A stretch of 26,542 bases of DNA from CAZGVW01 sp964529265 (GTDB lineage Bacteria > Planctomycetota > Phycisphaerae > Phycisphaerales > UBA1924), in NCBI GenBank assembly GCA_964529265.1, contig CAZGVW010000239.1, positions 1-26,542 on the forward strand, given 5' to 3'. Made by a program: the position numbers and the translations under genes. The notes below the pieces were generated by a model, which had not been told where the DNA came from, did no database searches, and saw only the letters and a list, made by a program, of their open reading frames with translations. Positions 1 through 7,369 of this stretch are shown piece after piece. Every line of letters begins with the position of its first letter. The stretch's first letter is position 1.

Positions 1-374
1 TGAAACCGCCCGAGGCCGACGAAGCGCAGCACGACCTCGCGGCCGCCGCCGCCGGTGCTCGTCGAGCTCGACAGGATGTGCACGTCGGCGTCCTCGCGCT
101 GCCGCACGAAGTCCACCCAGCGGATCTCGTCGCGCAGGTAGTCTTGAAAGCAGTCCTGGCAATCCAGGAACACCCGAACGCGCCGCGCCTGCCCCGCGGG
201 CGCCGGGGTCTGCGGCGCCGGCGGCGCCTGCGCCTGCTGCGGCGATCCCGGCATCCGCGGGCCGTCCTCGTGCGACCGCGCGCCCGCCTCGATGTTCGCC
301 GCGCACAGCAGCGGCAGCACGACACTCAGTACCCAGACCTTCTGCTCCAGAAGGCCGGAACGACGTTCGGTCAT
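1..374 (-). CDS. Exported conserved hypothetical protein, possible outer-membrane barrel (C-terminus off window)
   Basis: An open minus-strand frame runs from an ATG at 374 to the window edge with no stop, giving about 124 visible residues. The N-terminus has a basic start (MTERR) and a hydrophobic stretch (VWVLSVVLPLLCAA), consistent with a signal peptide. A Pro/Ala/Gln-rich linker follows, then a well-ordered segment beginning RRVRVFLDCQDCFQDYLRDE and continuing through an Asp-Ala-Asp-Val-His motif and a Gly-rich turn. I recall this pattern (FLDC..C..YLR.EI..V.FVR...DADVH followed by a TGGGG-like turn) from uncharacterised acidobacterial exported proteins, sometimes thought to be outer-membrane proteins; that is memory, not a search. 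It is divergent from the two-component operon at 471 and carries the same box type upstream, so it may be a target of that regulator. Function unknown. Confidence 0.8.
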   Translation of the reverse strand, partial: MTERRSGLLEQKVWVLSVVLPLLCAANIEAGARSHEDGPRMPGSPQQAQAPPAPQTPAPAGQARRVRVFLDCQDCFQDYLRDEIRWVDFVRQREDADVHILSSSTSTGGGGREVVLRFVGLGRF

Positions 375-382
375 GCGGACAG

Positions 383-416
383 TCTGTATCAGATGCGCAA
401 TGAAGCGCACATGAAG
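383..416 (-). promoter_or_regulatory. Candidate response-regulator box and weak -10 for the leftward gene
   Basis: Read on the minus strand there are two CTTCAT half-sites (416-411 and 405-400) separated by exactly 5 nt, an 11-bp period. After 11 more nucleotides comes a weak -10-like TACAGA (388-383, only 3 of 6 consensus positions). OmpR/PhoB-family regulators such as PmrA typically bind 11-bp-period direct repeats lying over the -35 position. The geometry matches the box on the other side of this gap. Confidence 0.5.
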
Positions 417-430
417 GGGCGGCCCGTACC

Positions 431-464
431 CTTCATCCGGCCTTCACGCGAGTGCGCCTAGAAT
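431..464 (+). promoter_or_regulatory. Candidate response-regulator box and -10 of the two-component operon
   Basis: CTTCAT (431-436), 5 nt, CTTCAC (442-447), then 11 nt, then TAGAAT (459-464), which matches the -10 consensus at 5 of 6 positions. There is no good -35 hexamer; the direct repeat occupies that position, as expected for a promoter activated by an OmpR-family regulator. The -10 ends 6 nt before the ATG at 471, so the transcript may be leaderless. Autoregulation by the response regulator at 1109 is the simplest reading. Confidence 0.55.
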
Positions 465-470
465 CGCGAC

Positions 471-1112
471 ATGCGCATCCCGCGGGCGCTCCGGATCGTG
501 GTGTGCGGCGCGGCGGCCGTCGGCCTCGCGCAGGCGCCTGCCGATCGCAGCTGGACCTTCGACGCCGATCGCGCCGGCGCGCCCCCGCCCGGGTTCACGC
601 TCGCCGCGATGCGCCAGGCCAGCGCGGGCACGTGGCTCGTGCGACGCGACGCCGCGAACGGCCTCGTCGTGCACGAAGCGAATCCCGCGCACGCCGGCTT
701 CGCGCTGGCCATTGCCGACGCGGCGCCGTTCCGCGACGGCTCGGTGTCCGTCCGGCTGCGGCTCGAAGGCGGCGCGCGGGCGGGCGGCGTCGTCTGGCGC
801 TATCAGAACGCCAGCAACTTCCACGCCGCCGTGCTCGATCTCGACGACCGCTCGCTCGCCCTCTATCGCATCGTCCGCGGCAACCGCGTGCGGATCGAGG
901 ACGAAGAAGACCTGGAGCTGGATCCGGCCGCCTGGCATACGCTGAAGGTAGTACACGACCAGGCGTACGTCCGCGTGTCGCTCGGCGGCATCCGGGTCTT
1001 CGACGAACGGGACCGCACCTTCGGCCCCGGCCGCGTCGGGCTGCTCGCCACGGGCCGTTCGCTCGTCTGGTTCGACGACTTCCAGGCGCGTCCGGAGTCC
1101 AGGCGTCCGTGA
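471..1112 (+). CDS. Exported laminin-G/DUF1080-like protein of the two-component operon
   Basis: 213 residues starting with a signal-peptide-like segment (basic MRIPRALR, hydrophobic core, likely cleavage after LAQA near residue 22). The mature part is beta-rich and shaped like a concanavalin-type lectin/glucanase fold: FRDGSVSVRLRLEG, then GGVVWRYQNASNFHAAVLD, a strand with YRIVRGNRVRIED, then AAWHTLKVVHD, and a closing GRVGLLATGRSLVWFDDFQA. This order matches the DUF1080/LamG-like families. No catalytic residues can be assigned. The stop codon overlaps the GTG start of the response regulator by 4 bp, so the protein is probably made together with the sensor system and may contribute to sensing or be part of the regulated response. 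No Shine-Dalgarno sequence is evident, in keeping with a leaderless start at 471. Confidence 0.85.
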   Translation: MRIPRALRIVVCGAAAVGLAQAPADRSWTFDADRAGAPPPGFTLAAMRQASAGTWLVRRDAANGLVVHEANPAHAGFALAIADAAPFRDGSVSVRLRLEGGARAGGVVWRYQNASNFHAAVLDLDDRSLALYRIVRGNRVRIEDEEDLELDPAAWHTLKVVHDQAYVRVSLGGIRVFDERDRTFGPGRVGLLATGRSLVWFDDFQARPESRRP

Positions 1113-1765
1113 AGATTCTGTTGATTGAAGATGAACGCGACCTGGCCAGCGCGCTCACGCGTGCGCTGGCCGACGAGGGGACCGCCGTCGTCGCGGCGTA
1201 CGACGGCGAGGAGGGGCTGTATCACGCCCGCGAAGTCGCGTTCGACGCCATCGTGCTGGATCTCATGCTGCCGGAACGCAGCGGCCTGGAGGTGCTGACC
1301 GCGCTGCGCGATGAAGGACGGACGACGCCGGTGCTGATTCTCACCGCGCGCGATGCGCTGGACGATCGCGTCCGCGGACTCAATCTCGGTGCGGACGACT
1401 ACCTGACGAAGCCGTTCGAGGTGCCCGAGCTGGTGGCGCGGCTGCACGCGCTCGTCCGGCGCGCCGCGGGCACGGCCGGTCCCATGCTCGTGCTCGGCGA
1501 CGTGCGGCTCGACCTCACGGCGCGCCGCGTGTTCCGCGGCGACGAGGAGCTGCCTGTCACCGGCCGCGAGTACGCGATCCTCGAGCTGCTCGCGCGGCAT
1601 CGCGGCGAGGTGCTGAGCCGCGGCGACATCTGCGACCATCTGTATCCCGACGAGACGGAGATCGCGTCGAATACGGTCGACGTGCACGTCGCGGCGCTGC
1701 GCCGGAAGCTCGGCGCCGATCTCATCCAGACCCGGCGGGGCCTGGGCTATCTGATCGATGCGTGA
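1109..1765 (+). CDS. OmpR/QseB-type two-component response regulator
   Basis: 218 residues. The GTG at 1109 was chosen because it gives the canonical N-terminus MKILLIEDE and overlaps the preceding stop as GTGA; the frame is open much further upstream, but that part is a shadow of the exported protein. Receiver domain, residues 1-115: acidic pair E7/D8, phospho-acceptor D51 (VLDLMLP), T79 (LTA) and K101 (LTKPF). DNA-binding winged helix, about 125-218: LTGREYAILELL-like helix, then SNTVDVHVAALRRKL and the closing hairpin IQTRRGLGYLI. Length and motifs are complete for the OmpR family, closest in feel to QseB/CusR-type regulators. It overlaps the histidine kinase start by 8 bp. The probable binding sites are the CTTCAY repeats upstream of 471. 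Confidence 0.95.
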   Translation: MKILLIEDERDLASALTRALADEGTAVVAAYDGEEGLYHAREVAFDAIVLDLMLPERSGLEVLTALRDEGRTTPVLILTARDALDDRVRGLNLGADDYLTKPFEVPELVARLHALVRRAAGTAGPMLVLGDVRLDLTARRVFRGDEELPVTGREYAILELLARHRGEVLSRGDICDHLYPDETEIASNTVDVHVAALRRKLGADLIQTRRGLGYLIDA

Positions 1766-3092
1766 GTCGCTGCGCGGCCGGCTGCTCTTCTGGTACTCGG
1801 TCATCGTCGCGATGATCGTGATCGCGTTCGGCGCCGGGGTGTCGTATCTGGCGTGGCGCGCCCGGCTGGCCGACATCGACGCGGCGCTGCGCGATCGCGC
1901 CTCGGCGCTCGCCGCCGCGCTGCATCCGGCCGGCGCGAACAGCTTCGACCTCGTCCTGCCGCCCACCACGGCCGCTGACGAGCCCGACAGCCTGTATCAC
2001 GTCCTGTGGGATGCCTCCGGCGAGCCGATCGATCGATCCGATCCCGACCTCACCGTGCCGCGGCCCCTGGAGACGGGCACGGCCACGCGCGACGGCCGGC
2101 GCGAGCTCGCGCTGATCGCGGACAGCGGCGCGACGGTGCTCGTCGGCCGCGATCTCACACGGGCGCGCGCGGAGCTGTGGCCGCTGGCCGGCGCGATTGC
2201 CGCGGCCGGCGCCACGGCGGTGGCGCTGTCGCTCGTCGGCGGCTGGTGGCTCGTCGGCCGCGCGATGCATCCGATCGCGCGCATCAGCGGCACGGCGCAG
2301 GCGATGGTCGACGGCGACTTCGCCGCGCGCGTGCCCGTGGACGACGTCGAGACGGAGTTCGGGCAGCTGGCGCGGGCGCTGAACGAAGCGTTCGATCGGC
2401 TGCACGCGTCGCTGCTGCGCCAGCGGCGGTTCACGGCGGACGCCTCGCACGAGCTCCGGACGCCGCTCGCGACGATCTCGACCGAGATGCAATGGGCGCT
2501 CTCGCGCGAGCGGTCCCCGGCGGAGCTGCGGACGTCGCTGGAAGCGACGGCGCGCGCCGCGGGCCGCATGCAGGGGGTGGTCGTGCGGCTGCTCGCGCTC
2601 GCCCGCGAAGAGTCGGGCGAGCCGCTCGACGCGGCCGTGCCCGTCGATCTGGATGCGCTGGTGCGCGAGGCGGCGGCCGACCTGACGCCGCTCGCGGCGC
2701 AGCGACGGCTGGAGGTCGCGATCGAGACCCGGCCGGTGTCGGTCGTGGGCGATCCGGAGCGGCTGCGCGAGGCCGTGACGCATCTGGTCACGAACGCGAT
2801 TCGCTACAACGTGGATGCCGGGCGGGTGCAGATTCGGTTGCGCCGCGCCGGCGAGCGCGCCGAGATCGCGGTCTCGGACACCGGCGCCGGCATCGCCGCC
2901 GCGGATCTGCCGCGCGTGTTCGAGCCATTCTTCCGGAGCGATGCGGCCCGCAGCCGCGATGCGGGGGGCGCCGGACTCGGCCTCGCGGTCACCCGCGCGA
3001 TCATCCGCCGCCACGGCGGCGACGTGACCTGCGCGAGCGAGCTCGGCCGCGGCACGACGATGACCGTCACCCTGCCGGCGGCGCAGACATAG
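1758..3092 (+). CDS. Sensor histidine kinase (HAMP, HisKA, HATPase)
   Basis: 444 residues starting with ATG at 1758, inside the last codons of the response regulator. Topology: a first membrane helix at about 10-33, a periplasmic sensor region of about 100 residues, a second helix at about 141-165, then a HAMP linker (MHPIARISGTAQAMVDGDF). The HisKA domain has the H-box FTADASHELRTPL with phospho-acceptor His231. The catalytic domain shows the N-box (HLVTNAIRYN), G1 (DTGAGI), F-box (FEPFFRSD) and G2 (GAGLGLAV). All motifs are intact, so it should be active. This is the CusS/QseC-like type with a short unclassified periplasmic domain, so the signal cannot be named. It is the last gene of the operon; no convincing terminator was found in the 81 bp before the convergent gene's stop at 3174. 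Confidence 0.95.
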   Translation: MRESLRGRLLFWYSVIVAMIVIAFGAGVSYLAWRARLADIDAALRDRASALAAALHPAGANSFDLVLPPTTAADEPDSLYHVLWDASGEPIDRSDPDLTVPRPLETGTATRDGRRELALIADSGATVLVGRDLTRARAELWPLAGAIAAAGATAVALSLVGGWWLVGRAMHPIARISGTAQAMVDGDFAARVPVDDVETEFGQLARALNEAFDRLHASLLRQRRFTADASHELRTPLATISTEMQWALSRERSPAELRTSLEATARAAGRMQGVVVRLLALAREESGEPLDAAVPVDLDALVREAAADLTPLAAQRRLEVAIETRPVSVVGDPERLREAVTHLVTNAIRYNVDAGRVQIRLRRAGERAEIAVSDTGAGIAAADLPRVFEPFFRSDAARSRDAGGAGLGLAVTRAIIRRHGGDVTCASELGRGTTMTVTLPAAQT

Positions 3093-3173
3093 ATCCGCGC
3101 AATTCCTCCCAGACCCAGACCGGCCTCTTCTGATCTTCGTGGTCGAGGCTCTTCTTCAGGCCCGTCGTGGTCG

Positions 3174-4040
3174 TTATTTCATGGCATTGAACGCGTTGAG
3201 GATCTCGAGCAGGTCGTTGTGGACAAGGCGCGACTCGCCCGCCGCCATGCGTGTGGCGTTGCCGTAGAGCGGCCGCTCCTTCCGGACCTTGAGCGTCATC
3301 GTGTACGGCGGCGGGATCGTGTACGGTTTGAACTCGCCGCGCCGTCGGATCGCGCTGTTGACGCCGGTCCGAATCGCCTCGCGGGCCCGCTCGGTTGACA
3401 GGTTGAGGACGCTGCCGCCCGGCAGCGCACGCTTGACGGCCACGGCCTCCATCGGTCCCAGCAGTTCGCGCGCCTGATCGACGAACGCCTGATCGCCCGC
3501 GACGAACACCACCGGCACGTTGTACAGACCCGCGACCAGCGCGTTGTAGCCCGCCTCCGGCATCGAGACGCCGTTGATCGCGAAGTCGATGACGTTGCCG
3601 GTCGACGTGTGCGCCAGGATCGCATCCGGGGTGCCGGCGCGCGCGTGATAGCCGATGAACACGGCCGCGTGGAACGTGTCGTCGATCCCTTCCATCATGT
3701 TCTTCGGGCCGCTGCTCGCGCCGCGCAGCAGCCGCGCGCGCGGATCGACGTCGCCGGGCAGCAGGTTCTGCTTGCTGCCGTGCGAGTCGCGGACCAGCAC
3801 GCCGGTCGCGCCCGCCTGGATCGCGCCCTCGATCGCGGCATTCGTCTCGCCCGCCATGATGGTGCGGAAGTGCGCGTAGTCCGGCCCGGCGCCATTCACC
3901 TCGGCGCCGGTGACGACGCCGGTGAGGCCCTCCATGTCCACGGAGATGAACACGTTCAGGGACTGCCCGGTACGTTGCGGCGATGACGTCAGCGCAAGCG
4001 GCGCGGCCGCGAGGCACAAGACGGCGATGATGATTCGCAT
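3174..4040 (-). CDS. Exported M55 family (DppA-like) D-aminopeptidase
   Basis: 288 residues. The ATG at 4040 gives a good signal peptide (MRIIIAVLCLAAAPLALTSS) and has a G-rich ribosome site (GGGGGA) just upstream; a longer frame exists but overlaps the permease gene. DppA of Bacillus subtilis is a zinc D-aminopeptidase of family M55, and its metal ligands are matched in order: D35 and E37 (VDMEGLTG), H87 (DSHG), H132 (GYHA) and E162 (MPEAGYN). H144 (AHTST) lies in the expected substrate-site segment. The enzyme probably cleaves D-amino acid peptides such as peptidoglycan fragments, here outside the cytoplasm, whereas DppA is described as cytoplasmic. It lies 31 bp downstream of the ADOP permease stop, probably in the same transcript, with a hairpin over its ribosome site. 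Confidence 0.92.
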   Translation of the reverse strand: MRIIIAVLCLAAAPLALTSSPQRTGQSLNVFISVDMEGLTGVVTGAEVNGAGPDYAHFRTIMAGETNAAIEGAIQAGATGVLVRDSHGSKQNLLPGDVDPRARLLRGASSGPKNMMEGIDDTFHAAVFIGYHARAGTPDAILAHTSTGNVIDFAINGVSMPEAGYNALVAGLYNVPVVFVAGDQAFVDQARELLGPMEAVAVKRALPGGSVLNLSTERAREAIRTGVNSAIRRRGEFKPYTIPPPYTMTLKVRKERPLYGNATRMAAGESRLVHNDLLEILNAFNAMK

Positions 4041-4071
4041 GATTCCCCCGGCACAGCGACCCTGGGGAATT
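4041..4071 (-). promoter_or_regulatory. Hairpin sequestering the ribosome-binding site of the M55 gene
   Basis: ATTCCCC (4042-4048) and GGGGAAT (4064-4070) form a perfect 7-bp inverted repeat with a 15-nt loop. In the minus-strand RNA the 5' arm begins one base after the permease stop codon (4074-4072). The 3' arm is the G-rich ribosome site itself, ending one base before the M55 ATG. A ribosome finishing the permease would cover the 5' arm and free the site. The structure and positions are direct; the coupling role is inferred. Confidence 0.55.
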
Positions 4072-6795
4072 CTACTGGCGAAGCGACTGCGCGGGATCGG
4101 TGCGCATCGCGCGGCGTGCCGGCCCGAACGCGGCAAGGAGCGCGGTGCCGACGAGCACCCCGGCAACGGCGAGATACGTGGCCGGATCGGCGCTGGCGAC
4201 GCCGAACAACTGGGATCCGAGGGCAGGTGTCATGAGCAGCGCGGCGACCGCGCCCGCCGCCACGCCCAGTCCAGCGAGCCGCGAGGCCTGTCCGAGCAGC
4301 AACCGGAGCACCGCGGGCGGGGTGGCGCCGAGGGCGAGCCGGATTCCCACCTCGCGCGACCGCTCCGCGGCGACCAGCGCGATCACGCCGTACACGCCGA
4401 TGGCCGCCAGCCCGACCGCGAGCACGCCGAAGATCGCCGTCAGCACGAGCACGAAGCGCCGTTCGCCCACTGAAGCGTGGCGAAGGTCCTCCATCGTGTG
4501 CACGGAGGTGGGCGGATCGCCGCCGAGGCCGCGAATCACTTCCCGCACCGGCGCGGCGAGCGACGCCGGATCGCCGTTCGTGCGAAGCGCGATGAACGGC
4601 GAGTTCACCACGCCCTGCCGGTAATGCAGGTACAGCTCGGGTCGCGGCGCTTCTTCCAGGCTGCCGTGCTTCACGCTGCCGACGATGCCGACAATGGTGA
4701 TCCAGGCGGCATTGGGATTCGACCCGATGCGCACCCGCCTGCCGACCGGATCCTCCGTCGGAAACACGCGATCGACGAAGGCCGTGTTCACCACTGCCAC
4801 CAGCGGCACGCCGGCGCCATCGTTCCTGCCGAACACGCGACCGCGAAGAAGCGGAATGCCCATCGTGCCGAAGAAGTCGAACACCGCGCGGCGCAGCTCG
4901 ACTTCCGGCCGATCGGCCACTGGCACCCCTCGCCCGTCGACGTCCACCATCGTGGTGACGTTCGTGCTGCCCAGCGGCAGCCGCGTGGTCCCGCCGACAT
5001 GCGTGACGCCCGGCAGCGCGCGCAGTCGGGCCTCGAGATCGTCGTAGTACGCGAGGTAGTCGTCCATCGATCGGAGCCGCGATGGAATCGCCGTCTGCAG
5101 GGTCAGCAGCCGCTCGGGCGAAAAGCCGGGTTCGACGTTCATCACGGCGACGAAGCTTCGCAACAGCAGTCCGGTGCCGACGGTCAGCACCATCGCCATC
5201 GCGACTTCGCCCACGATGAGGGCGGCACGCACGCGCTGGCGGGCGCGCGAGGCGGTTGTGCGATGCACCTCGCGCAGCGAGTCCTGCGCCTGCGGCCGGA
5301 TCGCCGTCAGCGCCGGCAGCAGGCCGAGGACGAGTCCGACCGCGACGGCCAGCGCCGCCACGACCGCTGCCGCCATCCAGTCGGAGCGGGCCTCCGCCAG
5401 CCGTGGCATGTGCGGCGCCATCGCGAGCAGCGCCTGGGAGCCGGCCTGCATGATCCCGAATCCGGCGACGCCGCCTGCCATGGCGACGACGAGGCTCTCG
5501 ACGAGCATCTGCTGCACGAGCCGTGGGCGCGAGGCGCCCAGCGCCCCGCGCACCGCCAGTTCGCCGCGGCGGCTGTTCGCTCGCGCCAGCAGCACATTCG
5601 CCAGATTGATGCAGGTGATCAGCAGCACGACGCCGACCGCCGTGAGCAGCGTGAGCAGCGGGCGGCGCACCACGCCGATCGCCTGTTCGTGCAGCGGCCG
5701 CACCGTGATGCCCCACCCGTCGTTGGTGTCTGGAAATTCGGCCGCGCGCGCGCGCGCAATCGCCTCGAGGGCCGCGCGCGCGCGATCGAACGTTGCGCCC
5801 GGTGCGAGGCGGGCGACGACGCCCAGATAGTGAATCGTCCGGTTCGGTTGACCGCCGGCGTCCACCAGCCGCGCGTCCGTGTCGCGCGTCAGCGGTTTCC
5901 ACATGTCGGCCTCGAGCGGGCGCGTGAACGTGGGCGGCCAGAGCATCGATTGGTACGGGAACACGAAGTCCGGCGGCATCACGCCGAGAATCGTCGCGGG
6001 CGTGGTCACGTTGCCGATCGGAATGGCGCGCCCGACGACAGCGGGATCGCCGCCGAACCGCCGCTGCCAGTACGCATGGCTGAGCACCACCACGTGCGGC
6101 GAGTCGCCCTCGTGGAAGGTCCGGCCGACGAGCGCCGGACGCCCCAGGAGATCGAACAGCCCCGGCGTGACGGTGGCGGCGAGCGCCGGATCGGGTTCGC
6201 CGCCGGCGCGCACGAGGTGCCGGATCATGAACGAGTACAACGCCTCGGCGCGCGCCAGCGACGGGGCGGCCCGAAACGCCTCGAAGTTGGCCGGCGACAC
6301 CGGGTTGCCCGGTTCGTGCTGGCGCGTGTTGTGGCTCCAGATCATCACGAGCCGGTCCGGATTCTCGTACGCAAGCGGCTTGAGCAGGACGCCATAAACC
6401 AGACTGAACAGGGCGGCATTGGCGCCGATGCCGAGCCCGAGCGAGAGGATGGCGACCACCGCGAACGTCGGCGCCTGGAGCAGCCGGCGAACGGCGAGGC
6501 GCGCGTCCGCGACGATCGATTGCCAGACCATGGACACACTCCTCGATGCGGGTCGTGGAGGCGGAGTGCCGGCGAACGGGCGGAGCTCGCGCAGCCGCTC
6601 GGCGAGCCCCGACGCGATGACGTCGGCGATGAGATAGGCGGCGAGCAGCAAACGCCACGGCGGGGCGGCCGCGGTCAGGCGCGTGTCGAACACCCGCGCC
6701 AGCTCACGGCCGAACTGCCGCCGGAACCAGCGCGGATACGCAACCAGACAGAGCCGGTGCGCCTGGCGTGCCGCACGCCCGAAACCACGCGTCAC
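4072..6795 (-). CDS. ADOP-type ABC transporter permease (MacB/FtsX family)
   Basis: 907 residues from a GTG at 6795 that overlaps the PadR stop (GTGA). The first ~85 residues carry the basic, aromatic N-terminal extension typical of acidobacterial duplicated orphan permeases (AYPRWFRRQFG). The core then starts at about residue 88: a first transmembrane segment with LSLGLGIGANAALFSLVYGVLL, a large MacB-type periplasmic domain, an FtsX block with helices at about 370-510, a second periplasmic domain, and a closing FtsX block at about 790-905 ending in DPAQSLRQ. Length and order fit the ADOP family. As is usual for this family there is no ATPase gene beside it. The PadR neighbour is the standard partner and probably the repressor. 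Substrate unknown. Dense alternating CG stretches at about 5742-5757 and 5772-5784 encode an Ala/Arg helix. Confidence 0.95.
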   Translation of the reverse strand: MTRGFGRAARQAHRLCLVAYPRWFRRQFGRELARVFDTRLTAAAPPWRLLLAAYLIADVIASGLAERLRELRPFAGTPPPRPASRSVSMVWQSIVADARLAVRRLLQAPTFAVVAILSLGLGIGANAALFSLVYGVLLKPLAYENPDRLVMIWSHNTRQHEPGNPVSPANFEAFRAAPSLARAEALYSFMIRHLVRAGGEPDPALAATVTPGLFDLLGRPALVGRTFHEGDSPHVVVLSHAYWQRRFGGDPAVVGRAIPIGNVTTPATILGVMPPDFVFPYQSMLWPPTFTRPLEADMWKPLTRDTDARLVDAGGQPNRTIHYLGVVARLAPGATFDRARAALEAIARARAAEFPDTNDGWGITVRPLHEQAIGVVRRPLLTLLTAVGVVLLITCINLANVLLARANSRRGELAVRGALGASRPRLVQQMLVESLVVAMAGGVAGFGIMQAGSQALLAMAPHMPRLAEARSDWMAAAVVAALAVAVGLVLGLLPALTAIRPQAQDSLREVHRTTASRARQRVRAALIVGEVAMAMVLTVGTGLLLRSFVAVMNVEPGFSPERLLTLQTAIPSRLRSMDDYLAYYDDLEARLRALPGVTHVGGTTRLPLGSTNVTTMVDVDGRGVPVADRPEVELRRAVFDFFGTMGIPLLRGRVFGRNDGAGVPLVAVVNTAFVDRVFPTEDPVGRRVRIGSNPNAAWITIVGIVGSVKHGSLEEAPRPELYLHYRQGVVNSPFIALRTNGDPASLAAPVREVIRGLGGDPPTSVHTMEDLRHASVGERRFVLVLTAIFGVLAVGLAAIGVYGVIALVAAERSREVGIRLALGATPPAVLRLLLGQASRLAGLGVAAGAVAALLMTPALGSQLFGVASADPATYLAVAGVLVGTALLAAFGPARRAMRTDPAQSLRQ

Positions 6796-7130
6796 CGGCG
6801 CGGCTCCGGCAGCAGCCGTCTCGCGCGCGCGACCTGATCGGCCAGCCGCTTCGCTTCCGCGCGCGCGATCGCTTTGCCCTGTGCCGTCACCCGGTAGTTG
6901 CGGCGGCGCTCGTCGCTGGCGCCGGACGCCTCTTCGATCAGCCCCTCGTCCAGCAGCCGCGCCAGCGCGCGGTAGATCGTGCCCGTGCGCATCGGCAGCA
7001 GCCCGCCGAGCCGCGCTTCCACCGCCTGGAGAATGGCGTAGCCATGCTGCGCGCCGTCCATGACGGCGAGGAGAATCTCGAACGAGATCGGGGTCAGCGG
7101 AAGGGACGACTCACTCGAGCGGAACGGCAT
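6792..7130 (-). CDS. PadR family transcriptional regulator
   Basis: 112 residues from the ATG at 7130. An in-frame ATG at 7145 would add five residues (MHDEA), but it falls inside the promoter/operator, so the shorter form is preferred. The winged-helix core is clear: LTPISFEILLAVMDGAQHGYAILQAV, then RTGTIYRALARLLDEGLIEE, then RRRNYRVTAQGKAIARAEAKRLADQVARARRLL. The short C-terminal helix marks it as a small (subfamily 2-like) PadR protein. These are usually repressors that bind an inverted repeat over their own promoter and respond to a small ligand or stress. Its stop overlaps the GTG of the ADOP permease by 4 bp, the classic acidobacterial PadR-ADOP pair, so it probably controls permease and M55 expression as well as its own. 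Confidence 0.93.
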   Translation of the reverse strand: MPFRSSESSLPLTPISFEILLAVMDGAQHGYAILQAVEARLGGLLPMRTGTIYRALARLLDEGLIEEASGASDERRRNYRVTAQGKAIARAEAKRLADQVARARRLLPEPRR

Positions 7131-7136
7131 GGCTTC

Positions 7137-7164
7137 ATCATGCATATATTCATGAAGCAGTCAA
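7137..7164 (-). promoter_or_regulatory. padR promoter with overlapping palindromic operator
   Basis: On the minus strand TTGACT (7164-7159, 5 of 6 consensus), a 16-nt spacer and CATGAT (7142-7137, 4 of 6) form a plausible promoter. The ATG at 7130 lies 6 nt after the -10, so the mRNA may lack a leader. Inside the spacer, 7140-7153 is a 14-bp palindrome with one mismatched pair (ATGCATATATTCAT), flanked by an inverted CTTCAT (7133-7138) and ATGAAG (7152-7157). AT-rich palindromes of this kind are typical PadR operators, and this stretch stands out in GC-rich surroundings. Confidence 0.55.
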
Positions 7165-7309
7165 GTGCCGTGCAGTTCTGCGGCGCGTCGTTCCGGCCGC
7201 CCGACGTGGCGAGCGACGCGGCCCAGGCCCCGATCGCGCTGGGTCGCGTCACGCGTGCGAGCTGGAGGGCGGGCGGGACGACGCGACGCGGAACTGGAAC
7301 CCGCACGCG

Positions 7310-7357
7310 CCCGGGCCCGAGACCCGGGTACCAGCCCGCGGGTCTGAAGACCCGCGG
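7310..7357. repeat. Two adjacent GC-rich hairpins (REP-like), downstream of the DinB gene
   Basis: CCGCGGGTC (7336-7344), loop TGAA, GACCCGCGG (7349-7357) is a perfect 9-bp stem. Just before it, CCCGGG (7310-7315) and CCCGGG (7323-7328) can pair around a 7-nt loop. The first hairpin lies 12 nt past the DinB stop on the minus strand but no T-run follows, so an intrinsic terminator is not demonstrated. The sequence looks like a REP-type intergenic palindrome; no second copy was found in this window. The rest of 7165-7309 holds no feature I can support. Confidence 0.5.
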
Positions 7358-7369
7358 CTCCTTGCCGTC

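Noticed and set aside
452..1108. 5' extension of the response regulator frame to 452
   Set aside because: The extension is an out-of-frame reading of the exported protein gene, rich in Arg and Ala; the receiver domain begins exactly at the GTG at 1109.
3093..3173. Search for a terminator between the histidine kinase and the M55 gene
   Set aside because: The best stem (GCCTC 3123-3127 with GAGGC 3145-3149) has only 5 bp and a 17-nt loop without a T-run. The spacer is simply lower in GC than its surroundings.
5742..5785. Alternating CG dinucleotide runs (possible Z-DNA or slippage site)
   Set aside because: They encode an Ala/Arg-rich helix in frame within the permease, as expected from codon choice at this GC content. 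No frameshift is present.
3989..6837. Very long open frames on both strands across the permease gene (889 and 786 codons)
   Set aside because: Their translations are low-complexity Arg/Ala/Gly/His-rich sequence with no domains. They are the usual shadow frames of GC-rich coding DNA opposite or beside the ADOP gene.
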